Below, piece by piece: positions 20,692 through 30,989 of a stretch of 64,000 nt of DNA (the first letter of the stretch is position 1; each line of letters begins with the position of its first letter). The notes beneath the pieces were generated by a model that did no database searches, was not told where the DNA came from, and saw only the letters and a program-made list of their open reading frames with translations. Made by a program: the position numbers and the translations under genes. Source of the DNA: Phymatolithon calcareum (lineage: Eukaryota; Rhodophyta; Florideophyceae; Hapalidiales); NCBI GenBank assembly GCA_977006965.1, contig OZ345370.1:1860001-1924000 (forward strand), written 5' to 3'.

Positions 20692-23256
20692 ATGGATGTC
20701 GTCGCTACACCTGCCGGCGACGGCGATGACAACGATACACCGTCGAAGAAGAAACGGCGCACCATCGCCGCGAACAACGAACTACAACAGTTCGCGTTCA
20801 TTCGCAAGATTCCGAAGGCCAACAGACGTTTAAGGGCGATCACAATAACGTCCTCTGCCGACGCCTGCATAAGGGCAGACATCCGTAACCGGGATATGCT
20901 GCTCCAAGTTATGGACCGGCACGCGAGGTCGCTCGGAGCGCTCCGCCACATCGTGTCCGTGTACGTCAATGTCCTCGCGGACGACAAGCCTGCTGACATT
21001 TCGCACGAACTGGTGTTTAAAAATTGGTTTATATCAACGCTTTTTCTGCGTTTCGCCAACCGAAGCGTACGCGCTGACGTTGAAAGAAGATGGAACGAGC
21101 GCGATTTCGAACCTGTGCGACTTCATTTCGAAAATTATGTCGAGCAACGTCCCATTCCGCAGTCATGTATAGATAGTTTCTCCAACTATCCGCAGCGATG
21201 CGTCTCCACCTCGCTGTCTACGCAAATGCTAACGGCCATGAAGAGGCATCTCTCCGAACAATTTAGCCGTCGATCACTTTTACATTTAAAGTGCCTCTTA
21301 GCGCAAAGGCTTCACCACCTGGCGGTCAATTGGGACACTTTCCAAACGGACATACAAAACGCCAGCAAAGTGGTGCTTGATTGCTGTACGACCTCGGATG
21401 GCGATCGCCCGGTCGAATTAATTACAAAATTTTGTGATCCTGAACGTCTGAAACAGTGGCCGGAACCGCGTAACCGTCTCGAAAACTGGTCGGAACCGCT
21501 GCTCGACGTCGTCCAAGAATACCGACAAGAATTCAGCCCAATGCGCACACCGCCGAAAAAGCGCAAGACCACGACGCCACCGGAAGAGTTCGACAACTTC
21601 CAGTACCAGCAGAAGGGCAATTTTTCTTGCATGTTACGACTGACGCACATGTTCAGGGAACGCGATGCTGCGGTTTTGGAAAACAAACGCCAAGTCTTGG
21701 AGTGGGTCAACAGTCGACAACCGATTGTTAAGCTCTCGTCGTCCAAGGAGGGCTATAAAGCTCAGATGCCTCGGAATGCCATACTTCTACGTCCAAAGTG
21801 GTTGGATAATGACGCTCCTTTCAATCCTGACGACGGACGCCGACTCGTGAAAATGGTCAACCTATGCAGAGAGGAACTTCTCGGCACTCGAACATTCCCC
21901 GGGTTTTACATGGTATCTCCACCGTATGCGTTGCTCCCCAAGTTCGCTTTGACCAGGGCTTTCGTGCAGTACGACCGCGAGTCACTCAACACGTTGCTCA
22001 ACAGCGTTGGCGTACCTCATCTTCCTCGGAATTCGAGGATTTGGTGGACCTCTTGTTTCAGCTTCCATACGAAGGAAACAGTGCGACGGAATATTGCTGT
22101 TCCACGGAAGACCTCGGGCAAATCACGAAAGCACCGCCGGAAAGTGCTCAAACTTTCACGCCGACTGCGGAAGGGCATACCTGTGCTCTCGTCGAGTGCC
22201 TGGACGCTCAACAAACGGATGTACGAGAAGCTAAAAAGGGACCCTTCGATGCCCATACCGTGGCTAGTTAACTCCGTAACCACGGACGGCCTTCAGGTGA
22301 AGGTCGTCTTGGCCACAATAGAAGACACGCGGGCAAGCCGAGTACCCACCGGTCTTGACGTGCTCGACAAGAACGGCTACCGAGAGATCTCCGGCGCGTA
22401 CGACGTCAAAAAGCATACGAAGGGTGTGTCCAAGGGCGCGAAACCGGTTCCCCGAGATGTGAGGGGCGACATCATCGCTATCGGTCTCGACCCCGGTCTG
22501 GTCGAAGTGGCCACGACGGCAAGAGCAACAATGAACTTTCCCGTTCGCGACTTCAAGTCGTCGGCATTCGCGCAGTTTGGTACCAGCTTTCCGACGAAGA
22601 AGTTCCGTCGTGAGAACTTATCTATCCATTCCCAAAAATCCGAAGCGACCAGGCGACAAAACGACCCTGCGTACCGAGCTGCCGTGCAGCGATTTAGCGA
22701 GGTGACGCTGAAGGAGGCCGGAAAAGCGCGAGCGTACGCCACGGTCGTTCACGAGACTTTGCCCATCATGATGGAGGAACTTTTAAGTCCCCTGCGGCGA
22801 CAGAAGCGGTTTGCGCGTTTCCGTGCCGGGCAAAGAGCGATCCATCACCTTGCATCCTCGTTATTGTTCGACGAGGAACAAATAGAGCTGCGGCGGTTGA
22901 AGGGTGAACAGAAGAGGCGGAAGAAGAAGGAGCTGTACGGTCGCCCTCGGGTCGTTTTCTTCGTCAATGCTGAGTACAGGTTTGGGAAAAGCGGGCCTAC
23001 TCCGCGGAAGAAGCTCATGTGTCCTGTGATTCTGACGGACGAGTTCCGGACGTCTGCACGTTGTCATGGATGTGGGAAGGCTATGCAAAAGGGTAAACGT
23101 TTTCGTGTTGTACACTGTCCAAACAGTGCACCGGGCGAGAACTCCTGCAGCGTGGGCGACATTGACAGGGACGTGAACGCCGCGCGCAACATAGGAACAT
23201 GTGGTGTCCACATGCTTTTAGGAAAAGAGCGTCCGGAGTATCTGTCTAGGTCGTAG
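20692..23256 (+). CDS. Fanzor-type RNA-guided endonuclease (eukaryotic TnpB homologue)
   Basis: A single uninterrupted 854-codon frame starts at the ATG at 20692. The C-terminal third is a TnpB/Fanzor RuvC nuclease: RuvC-I IAIGLDPGLVEVAT with catalytic D600, a RuvC-II-region segment VVFFVNAEYRFGKSG (754-768), LTDEFRTSARCHGCG with E784, and RuvC-III DIDRDVNAARNI with D827. A four-Cys zinc element (C791, C794, C809, C819) sits between the last two. The uncharged residue where TnpB has its RuvC-II glutamate, plus E784 just before TSxxC, matches the rearranged active site described for Fanzors. Residues 1-590 are the long helical recognition/wedge part, with basic nuclear-localisation-like stretches (KKKRR at 19-23, KKRK at 289-292). 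The large size fits Fanzor1 better than the compact Fanzor2 group. Family members cut DNA guided by an RNA encoded at or beyond the 3' end of the gene. No transposase or element ends could be found beside it. Confidence 0.93.
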   Translation: MDVVATPAGDGDDNDTPSKKKRRTIAANNELQQFAFIRKIPKANRRLRAITITSSADACIRADIRNRDMLLQVMDRHARSLGALRHIVSVYVNVLADDKPADISHELVFKNWFISTLFLRFANRSVRADVERRWNERDFEPVRLHFENYVEQRPIPQSCIDSFSNYPQRCVSTSLSTQMLTAMKRHLSEQFSRRSLLHLKCLLAQRLHHLAVNWDTFQTDIQNASKVVLDCCTTSDGDRPVELITKFCDPERLKQWPEPRNRLENWSEPLLDVVQEYRQEFSPMRTPPKKRKTTTPPEEFDNFQYQQKGNFSCMLRLTHMFRERDAAVLENKRQVLEWVNSRQPIVKLSSSKEGYKAQMPRNAILLRPKWLDNDAPFNPDDGRRLVKMVNLCREELLGTRTFPGFYMVSPPYALLPKFALTRAFVQYDRESLNTLLNSVGVPHLPRNSRIWWTSCFSFHTKETVRRNIAVPRKTSGKSRKHRRKVLKLSRRLRKGIPVLSSSAWTLNKRMYEKLKRDPSMPIPWLVNSVTTDGLQVKVVLATIEDTRASRVPTGLDVLDKNGYREISGAYDVKKHTKGVSKGAKPVPRDVRGDIIAIGLDPGLVEVATTARATMNFPVRDFKSSAFAQFGTSFPTKKFRRENLSIHSQKSEATRRQNDPAYRAAVQRFSEVTLKEAGKARAYATVVHETLPIMMEELLSPLRRQKRFARFRAGQRAIHHLASSLLFDEEQIELRRLKGEQKRRKKKELYGRPRVVFFVNAEYRFGKSGPTPRKKLMCPVILTDEFRTSARCHGCGKAMQKGKRFRVVHCPNSAPGENSCSVGDIDRDVNAARNIGTCGVHMLLGKERPEYLSRS

Positions 23257-23400
23257 TCGTCCCACTATTTTTCTGTTTATTAGCTGGCATGCATAAGTAT
23301 GTCTAGTGCCTCTACCGTGTTCATACGGGTTGCTCTTAACTCTTGTTTACAAGGGGAGCAATACTGTTGCCTTTAGAGGGCAATAAACAGCTTAATGGTA
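23257..23400 (+). ncRNA. candidate omega RNA region downstream of Fanzor
   Basis: Fanzor guide RNAs normally come from the 3' end of the ORF and the flanking DNA. Directly downstream are two hairpins: TTGCTC/GAGCAA (23330-23335 with 23356-23361) and TTGCC/GGCAA (23367-23371 with 23379-23383), the latter extendable by CTG/CAG. An AATAAA at 23382 may be a polyadenylation signal instead. Structure and ends are unproven. Confidence 0.3.
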
Positions 23401-24096
23401 TCGTAACTTGCATCTGTCGCACTTCACCTGGTTCAGACTGTTTTTGAGCTTGACGCATGTGACGAGCTCGTTAATGGATAACTTTCGTTTCCAAAAAAAA
23501 CAGTATGAATCTCATTCCCTCAGTTGAGGGAAAAATTCTGTCAAGTACACACTAAACTTAGTTGAGCACTTCAAACTTCCGCTGTCTTCTTTTGCCAACA
23601 ACTACTATAACAAGCGGAGGCCATTGCGTCCCCACTCTTGCAATCGCATATAAAGTCATCATCTCTTGTTGCTCTAGAGATGACGCGGAGAGCGACAAAT
23701 CATTACGGCTGGAATTCTACAATACTTTTTAATTTCTTTCAGGCTCACTTCGCTCATTTTTAGGCGGCAAGTACGTCTTCAGACTTTTGCTCGCTGCGAC
23801 GAAAATAAACTAAGAGTTCATTCAATGAACTTTTAGTACCACGCTCGGCGGGCCGAAATCCCAAGATTAGAAGATCCACGTGCGCCGAAAATGTATACGA
23901 GTAAATTTAGTATCCCGAGTAGCACAGAAAGCATAAACTCAGCGCCCCTTTTCAGCGAAACGGGAAAAGATTTACGCCTCCAGCGACTCTACACGAGGAG
24001 CTGCCTCTTACTGTACCAGTTCGAATAAAGCAATGGAAGCACGACCAAAGCGCACATCCTAAGACTATATCCGCGCTGTAAACAGCAACGTCCATC
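23401..24096. other. no gene recognised
   Basis: AT-rich spacer between the convergent Fanzor and Sec24-like genes. No open frame of note was seen. Confidence 0.5.
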
Positions 24097-26289
24097 TCAC
24101 GACTGTTGCAGTGCTTGTTCAACAACATCACTCGCAGCATCTGCCACTGACGACATGAACGCCTTGAAGCTTTGTGCCGGATGACCAGATCCCGCGTCCT
24201 CCACAAGAAGGTCCTTAAACCAGTGCTCATCCTTCGATCCCTGTCTACAAACAACAACATGTGGAGTGAGTGGCCTATTTCTCAAACAGGCCCTCTGGAT
24301 CCGCATAACCGCACAATCTTCCGGCGGCGGGAACGGCACATCAATTCTTGAATCCGCCAGGTAATATACCACGACCGTCGAGAATGCATCCAGAAGAAAA
24401 ACTGGACATCCACTTTCGCGCACGTCCTTCATCGACAACGGTAGCTCCCCCTCGCTCTTCAGGTTGAGGTTGACGAACCCGATGAGCTTCGGGTATGCGG
24501 CTGTCGCAAGCCACTCAGCCCCAAGATCTTCCCATTTACATCGCTCTAACGCGCGGTGATCATGCTCAACATTCTCAGTCCGGAATAGCGCTGATCGCGT
24601 GAGCCCGAACACAAGCCGCGGCACGGAGCGCAGCGCTGGCACGTCCTCCAGCACATTCACGATTGCGTCGGCATCGACGTCTGCCCGACGTCCACCGGCC
24701 CTCCTTTGCGCCACGGTCTTTGCCAGGAGCGCGGCGAGCCAATCAAAGAGCAGCATTCGCGCCTCAGACAAGCCATGCTCGTCTGCCGCGGCCAGTGATC
24801 GATGGAAAAGTAGCGCCAACGCTGCATGCGGGTCCACGCCTGCACGCACGCCAAGTGGTGCCGCAGAAACGTTATAGGAGCGTGTCTCAACGCGAAGCAC
24901 GCGTCGTGGGCGAATGCCTGGTTCAATGCGCACCGCGCGGAAGGCGAGTTGCAGCGCCGGTGCCCGTCCACGGAGCCCGGAGAAGCCAGAGGGTGCAGAA
25001 TGAGCAAACTCGACGGCCATCGTGGAGTGCTCACCGTGCGCAGAAAGACGATAGACGTCCCGTACTTCAACGTCGCGATACACACCGCAGCCGTATGCGT
25101 CCGTCACAGAGTACTCCGGCGAAGTGCGCAAACGCATGAGACCGCGAACGACTGCGCTCTCGTTGAGATGCTGCCAGAGATCGCGGGCTAGATGGGCACC
25201 AGCAGACACGTAACGCAGCATGCGACCGCCACTCATTTGCGCCAGAGGGGCAAGAGTGGCCAGATGCGCCTGTCCTGCACACACGACGTACACATCGCAT
25301 AAGGTGCCCAGAGCAGCCGCACGCTCGCCCAGGTCCGCGTAGAACGGGGTCGACGGTGCGGGGAGTCGGTTCTTGTCCGACGGTACATCGGTTTCTGTGG
25401 GTTCAGTATCCGGAGAGGAAGATGTGGAGAGTGCTCCTGCGCCGAGGGTCGGCGGTCCAGCCGCAAGCACGACCAGTCGCGAGGCAAGTAGGCCAGCAGC
25501 CTCGATGGCGTCAAGAGCTCGGTCAACAGCCGGTCCAAGCGCGCGTGCTGGTTCGTCGGTCGGTTCCGACGGACAAATTTCTTCCAGACCTGTGATAATA
25601 CGGGCAATTACTGCCGGATCAGCAAGGGAGCGCAGCCAAAGCGAAGGCGGAAACACGTCGACTGGCGACGGATGCGGATCGTCGGGGTGGAAACGACGTA
25701 GTACAGGCGTTTGCCGGACGTCGAGGAAGGAAACGTGCTTGCCGTAAAGGATAATTCCAACAAGTGCATCGCCAGCCAGGGTGTCAAGTGCAGACTTGAG
25801 CGAGACACGGATGGCGTCGAGGAAGTCGATATCGCCCGAAATATCCACGAGAAAAACATACGCGGTGGGCGTTACAAGATCCGATGCTTCGGGGTCATCA
25901 ACAGGTACCTCGTAAAGAGGGGAGGAGATCTCTGGTGCGACCTCATGCGGCGCAGGGTGCGCATTCAGGACTGCTGGCGCATACCGCTCGGGGAGCGCGT
26001 TCCTCGCATGACAGAGCGCACATCGCCAGAAGCGGAGATTGAGACGGCATTGTTCTGCAATGTACCCGCCGCACTCGCCGCAGCGTGGGATCTCGGCGAC
26101 TATGCGCGCGGCACAGATCGAGTGTACGGGCTCGGTGTCCGGCGTGCGGGTCGGCTCCAGATCACCGCCGGCTGCTGTGGGCGACGGCGGTGCGGAAGCT
26201 ACAGGCGTTATCAGTGCGCCCCATGGGAGACCTGATTGTTCGACGATGGAACCATCCAAGGGAAACTTGGTCACAGTCGAGCGCAGCAT
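24097..26289 (-). CDS. Sec24-like COPII coat subunit
   Basis: An intact 730-codon frame starts at the ATG at 26289. The N-terminus begins directly with the Sec24-type segment (RSTVTKFP, then SGLPWGALITPV) and the Sec23/24 zinc finger (RCGEC... WRCALCHARNALP; C70, C73, C90, C93). A von Willebrand-type trunk follows (AYVFLVDISGDIDFL near 148), then beta-sandwich, helical and gelsolin-like parts. Sec23/Sec24 dimers form the inner COPII coat at ER exit sites, with Sec24 selecting cargo. The protein is shorter than usual Sec24 because the long Pro/Gln-rich N-terminal extension is absent. The start of the conserved core sits at residue 1, so the gene is probably complete rather than truncated. Sec23 is the alternative, but the pre-finger sequence reads as Sec24. 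No intron is evident. Confidence 0.85.
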   Translation of the reverse strand: MLRSTVTKFPLDGSIVEQSGLPWGALITPVASAPPSPTAAGGDLEPTRTPDTEPVHSICAARIVAEIPRCGECGGYIAEQCRLNLRFWRCALCHARNALPERYAPAVLNAHPAPHEVAPEISSPLYEVPVDDPEASDLVTPTAYVFLVDISGDIDFLDAIRVSLKSALDTLAGDALVGIILYGKHVSFLDVRQTPVLRRFHPDDPHPSPVDVFPPSLWLRSLADPAVIARIITGLEEICPSEPTDEPARALGPAVDRALDAIEAAGLLASRLVVLAAGPPTLGAGALSTSSSPDTEPTETDVPSDKNRLPAPSTPFYADLGERAAALGTLCDVYVVCAGQAHLATLAPLAQMSGGRMLRYVSAGAHLARDLWQHLNESAVVRGLMRLRTSPEYSVTDAYGCGVYRDVEVRDVYRLSAHGEHSTMAVEFAHSAPSGFSGLRGRAPALQLAFRAVRIEPGIRPRRVLRVETRSYNVSAAPLGVRAGVDPHAALALLFHRSLAAADEHGLSEARMLLFDWLAALLAKTVAQRRAGGRRADVDADAIVNVLEDVPALRSVPRLVFGLTRSALFRTENVEHDHRALERCKWEDLGAEWLATAAYPKLIGFVNLNLKSEGELPLSMKDVRESGCPVFLLDAFSTVVVYYLADSRIDVPFPPPEDCAVMRIQRACLRNRPLTPHVVVCRQGSKDEHWFKDLLVEDAGSGHPAQSFKAFMSSVADAASDVVEQALQQS

Positions 26290-26702
26290 CGCGCAGACCG
26301 GCGACGACGCGCTCTAGGACCGTTGCGAAGCTGTCGTGAACAGCGGATGAAAAGACGGTTAAGGCCGTTGGGGCAATCACTTTTGGAGTCTTGACGATTT
26401 TATTGGGTCATGCTGTAACATAAAAATGTACAAAATTCAAAACAAATTACATTTTCCTTTTGCATTTTCATTTGCAAAAAGTGTAATTTTCCCATAGCTT
26501 GAGGTTCACTTAAAACCAAACATTGGCTTTGAGAGACGGTAAACTCATCTTTTCTAAAGGGATGACGCCTTCACGAAACAGATGATGCGGTTGAACGTCT
26601 TGCACATTGAATTGAAAAGCCACGCAAAGGTAATTGCTCAAGATTACCAACCAAATTATAAATATTTTATCATCATCTCTTCCCCTCTAGCGTGTCAGTA
26701 AC

Positions 26703-27036
26703 CCCCCCGCGCGGATCGGCGGGCAGGCCGAGCGAGAGTAAGTCCTGAAGATCGGCGCGGCACGCGGACCCGGGACGTCGGTAAACTCGCCCATCGCGCT
26801 CCGGCGCACGCAAGAAAAACGATGCTCTGCGTGGCCATTGAAGTGAAATGATTTTCCCCCTCGAGATCTCTCCGTTGAGATCAGAGGTAGGTTTTCTAAT
26901 TTTGCTGACTATAGCCGTTTTTATGCGAAATGGAGCCTCTGGGCTCTGAGTTGAGTCCTCGTGGCTCATCAGAAGTGTTGCCCCAAGCGTCTGCAGATGC
27001 GTTGGTAACACTATAATAAAAATCTCCACTTCTTCT
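26703..27036. mobile_element. 334-bp segment between 15-bp direct repeats, probable insertion
   Basis: TCTTCCCCTCTAGCG occurs exactly at 26688-26702 and 27037-27051, as expected of a target-site duplication. The inside is GC-rich on its left side. On the minus strand it reads GLPADPRGGVTDT, reminiscent of the LINE segment GISLDPGGVTDT, so it may be a LINE-derived fragment. The class is unproven. Confidence 0.45.
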
Positions 27037-27059
27037 TCTTCCCCTCTAGCGTTCATGTA

Positions 27060-29219
27060 GAACTGCCAGCTGTGGTTTCTGATTTTCTTTCTTTCTTGAT
27101 TGCGAGAGCGCGCACAATACGTGACTTGATAAGCGCTATGCTCTACCTGGTATGCTCTACTCTACCCTACGACTATCGTTTACGCAACTTTTCTTCTGAA
27201 CAGGTAGCTCGATTTGGGAAACATTTTGCTACTCATCTGCTGAGCAGTGGGCACACCACAACAAGGCTTCATCAGCATTAGGTGTGTTTCCAATTAATAT
27301 TGGAAAACAATGAATCCCAATCCCGTTCTTGAGGATACGGGCAGTTGTGAATTGGGATGAGCTCCAAAGTTTTGAGGGTATTAGGCCTTGAGTCACGACA
27401 AGTACTTTTGACTTGGCTTCGTTCTTCCTGTCCTGTAATGCACGCCTTAGCGCGCAGCACAGGATCCCCCGGTTACCGCGAGAGGAGTTGTCCGGCGAGG
27501 GGCGCCCAGGAGGCAGGAAATGCGCTCGAGAGTTTGGCTTCTCCACTCCAATGCGCATTGCAAAATAGAACTTTGGCGAACTGCCAAACTGATCGGCAAC
27601 TCCCAATGGCTGCAGTGAGCTATGGGTGTAACACGGAAAATGAACCGCAGTGAGGATAATCCGAGGAACTCCAGCTCGATGTCTGGATGGAGTCGGATGT
27701 GAACTCAGTGCGGGCAGGGATACTCTGGGCTAACCCAGTTGTAGGCCTTGATCGAAGAGCTATGTGCTCAGCAAGATCGTGTAATGGGAAACTATGACTT
27801 GGTCCGAACTCTGGCCAAGGGTCATGCTATGCTAGCTAAATACTGTCGTGGAAGTGGAGCTCAGATGTATGATCTCCGTCAAGCTAGCTGAGCGTCGCGA
27901 TACCTACAGTGTAACGACTAGACAGAAGGTGCGACTGACCTGAGTCGTGCTGACTCCGTGTCAGCATGCTCGAGATGAACGGACAGACAAACGGTCAGTC
28001 CTTGACTCTCACACAAACATCACAATGAGCATGTGTATGGCCATGGGATACGATATCCTAGGGATTACTAAGTCTCAAGTGTTACTGCAGTGTGTCAAAC
28101 CAAACCCCGGAGTCATTCTTCAGCGACGTGCCCCACTTAAACGTAGAAAAATCTCTTCATATCACACAGGATAGAACAGAATGGAGAAAACTTTGACCTT
28201 AGAAGCGCTGCTAACCTCATTTGGGGGAAGTGCAGCATACGGCACATTACAATAAAATAGATTGGCTTCAAATGGTATTCTTGCGTCGCTACGACACGGA
28301 TTCAGTTTTCAAATCTGACAGGGTCGGTTAGAGATCAGTCTCACACCCTTCCTCCCTCGTCACTCCGGTTGCAAGACGGGAACGAGCGCGCATTAATAAC
28401 AACCACGACAACTTCCCAAAGAACGGTCGTCGGCTTTTAAAGATGGTGATATTCTTGACGTGCTCCGGGTTGGCCCCTTAGAGATCAGTGGCGCTTGAAT
28501 TCAGATGCTATGGAGATAGCAAACTGAACAAAAATTGCCGCGATCCACGGGAGCGTCCTGTGGCCCTGAAGCTGGCGATGCCGCTGGAAGAGCAGTGCTT
28601 CAATGTGTACTAAATCAAAAAGTTTTTTGGTAATGACTGCAACGCATCGCCTCTACCCATCACTGTCCCTAGTTCGATTCAAGGTCGGGAGAGGAGCATT
28701 CATTTTTTACCCAAGCACACTGTCTCACTTAGCGCACATCGAGAAAGAAATCGGTTCTGCCATGATCTCCTCTTTCATCTCAATATCTAGCATCATTAAT
28801 TTTTCGATCGCCTGTTTTCACCTCCTATCCTGCTCTGCCATCCATTTGTTGTTGTGCTGCGCTGAGCTGAAGGGTTTCCAACTGCATCGCCGCTAGTTCG
28901 CCGCAGCTGTCGACATACGCCGAGGGGTTTCGCGGGGGGAAGCGGCGGAAATAACCTCTTGACTACTCAAAGTCTGTTTTTCCGTCTTTGTTTCGACTAC
29001 GGGTTTTGATTCTCGTTCATATCCACAGCGATTTTTTCGGTTTTTGACATTCTCCGCTTCGCTCCATGTCCTTCAGATTCGCAGTTTCTCTTCGTTGTGA
29101 GTGACCTTTCCATCAACGGCCCTCTTGGCTGGGACGTGGTGTTCTTCGAGGAATTAGATATCCCGTTGTGCCGGTGCCAAATTCTCATCCTTGCCCTCGC
29201 AGTGCTTGCTTACCTCCAG
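27060..29219. other. repeat-like DNA, no intact gene
   Basis: Short frames only. The stretch near 27515-27590 resembles 30320-30370 (GGCGCTCGAG..., CTCCACTCCAA..., CATTGCAAA), so it is a dispersed repeat. Sequence near 28.6-28.9 kb shows nothing I can assign. Confidence 0.45.
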
Positions 29220-30300
29220 ATTCTGTTTTACATGTAGAAGTAGCTTGCGTCACAGCTCTGGAGATGTGATTCTGCACAGCGTTCGCATTCGATCATTATT
29301 CTGCTTAGCAAAGTGACCAATATGACGGAGTAAAACAGTCCTTCTACTGGTCCACATGTGCTTGAATGAACTTCGACCACGGCGTGAGGCGTAGTGCGTA
29401 TTCCCATCGACACTGGAGCAAGGGCTTATAGATGGATATGCTTTTTGTTGTCGTCAGTCCTTTAACCACAACGCCAATATCCTGGAGGGCAAGGAGTATA
29501 CCTTTCGCTTTGGAGAGGCGTTTCAGAGCAGCGTGGTTGGTTACGCCTGTGCTGTCGATCGTTGTACGGAGGTATTCCAGTCGGCGAGTTTCGTGGAGCA
29601 CGGACCCTGCAAGTCTGAATTTGCGCCGGAAGAGACCCGGGTATACTGGGACCTCGCTTTTTCATTTTTTGGTATTCCGTGTAGTGCCGTTCTCTCTTGC
29701 CCAGCTAGTCGCTTTATCTAGCAGCCACTCCATGTCATCCGAGTTTTTTTGCTTGTATCTGGACGTCGTCTGCGAACAGGATTGCTGGATACGTTGATAA
29801 ACGTGGTGACACTCCAGCGACTTTCATGGCAATAGTGTCCATAAACATGTTGCAGAGACAAGGACTCAGGGGCGAGCCCTGGGGGTCTCCGCGATCAATC
29901 AGGAGCCACTGGTTGTCCTCGTCTCTAGCTGCGGTGATCAACGACGGCTTCCGTAAGCAGTTGACCATCTCTGCCATATCTTTGGGTTTCTACGTTGAAG
30001 CGGTCATAAGCGGAGGACAAATCGAGGACCGCGACAAATCGGTGCCCTCGCCTCACGGTATTCGACGCTCTCAGGATCGCGAGTTCGTCCCTTTGTTCTT
30101 CTAGGAGCCCAATTGGAACTGGTGGAATTTGTAGCGTTCGCGCATTGCGGAGTGCATTGCGGGGTCAATAACCTTTGACACTTGCCTAAGAATCGATACT
30201 GGATAATTTCCGGTGATGTGCGCAGGTCCTTTCTTGTAGATGGGAATGAGGAATAGACACCAAAGTTTCCCGCACATTTCCCGCAGCGTCACAAGGAGGT
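29220..30300 (-). mobile_element. degenerate LINE including the RT catalytic region
   Basis: Several minus-strand frames line up as one reverse transcriptase: FLIPIYKKGPAHITGNYPVS (near 30220), then DRGDPQGSPLSPCLCNMF and ILFADDVQI (29.75-29.93 kb, the catalytic FADD box), then RLEYLRTTIDSTGVTNHA and CRWEYALRLTPW (29.35-29.6 kb). Frameshifts and stops separate them. It is of the same lineage as the 9.9-11.1 kb LINE but shows the upstream half that copy lacks. Confidence 0.85.
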
Positions 30301-30463
30301 CGAACGTCCAGAAGGCAGGGAAGGCGCTCGAGCGTTCGCATTCTCCACTCCAAGCATTGCAAACCTCACTTTGGAATATGCAGAATACAACACAATACTA
30401 TACAATTACTATCGCCAGTGGAGGAATATTGCGCCAATGATAATATCATCTGTGCAATAGCCG

Positions 30464-30892
30464 ATTCTCTCTCACATGGTGATTCACTGCAAATTGCTAG
30501 AGACATTTTTATGGCTCTAGACGATTGCAGTCAATCACCACGTGAGAGCGCCGATGATAATATCATCGGCGCAATAGCCGATTCTCTCTCACATGGTGAT
30601 TCACTGCAAATTGCTAGAGACATATTATGGCTCTAGACTATTGCAGTCAATCACCACGTGAGAGCGTCGATAACATTATCGGCGCAAAAGCCCATTCTCT
30701 CTCACATGGTAATTCACTGCAAATTGCTAGAGACATATTATGGCTCTAGACTATTGCAGTCAATCACCACGTGAGAACATCGATAATATTATCGGCGCAA
30801 AAGCCCATTCTCTCTCACATGGTGATTCACTGCAATCTGCTAGAGACATTTTATGGCTCTAGACTATTGCAGTCAACCACCACGTGAGAGCG
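30464..30892. repeat. tandem array of four ~113-117 bp palindromic units
   Basis: Units begin at about 30464, 30581, 30694 and 30807, spaced 117, 113 and 113 bp. Each contains a long imperfect hairpin: CTCTCACATGGTGATT... pairs with ...AATCACCACGTGAGAG, with CTAGAG/CTCTAG inside. A second short palindrome around CGATAATATTATCG lies between units. A degenerate partial unit lies just upstream (30421-30463). Confidence 0.9.
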
Positions 30893-30918
30893 AAAGGGCT
30901 CACCCGTGACCTACCGGT

Positions 30919-30989
30919 GATTTCCACTGAAAACGGTCAAACATGAGCAAGGCCTTCTTGACCATGTTTCACTGTTTCCCGTGGAAATC
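30919..30989. repeat. imperfect hairpin beside the palindromic array
   Basis: GATTTCCAC (30919-30927) pairs with GTGGAAATC (30981-30989), and GGTCAA (30935) with TTGACC (30958). It directly follows the array and may belong to the same element. Confidence 0.6.

Noticed and set aside
28660-28700. tRNA gene suggested by TAGTTCGATTC
   Set aside because: A B-box-like string only; no matching T-stem, A-box or acceptor stem.
30421-30892. CRISPR array
   Set aside because: There are no unique spacers between short identical repeats. The units are long near-identical tandem palindromes in a eukaryotic genome.
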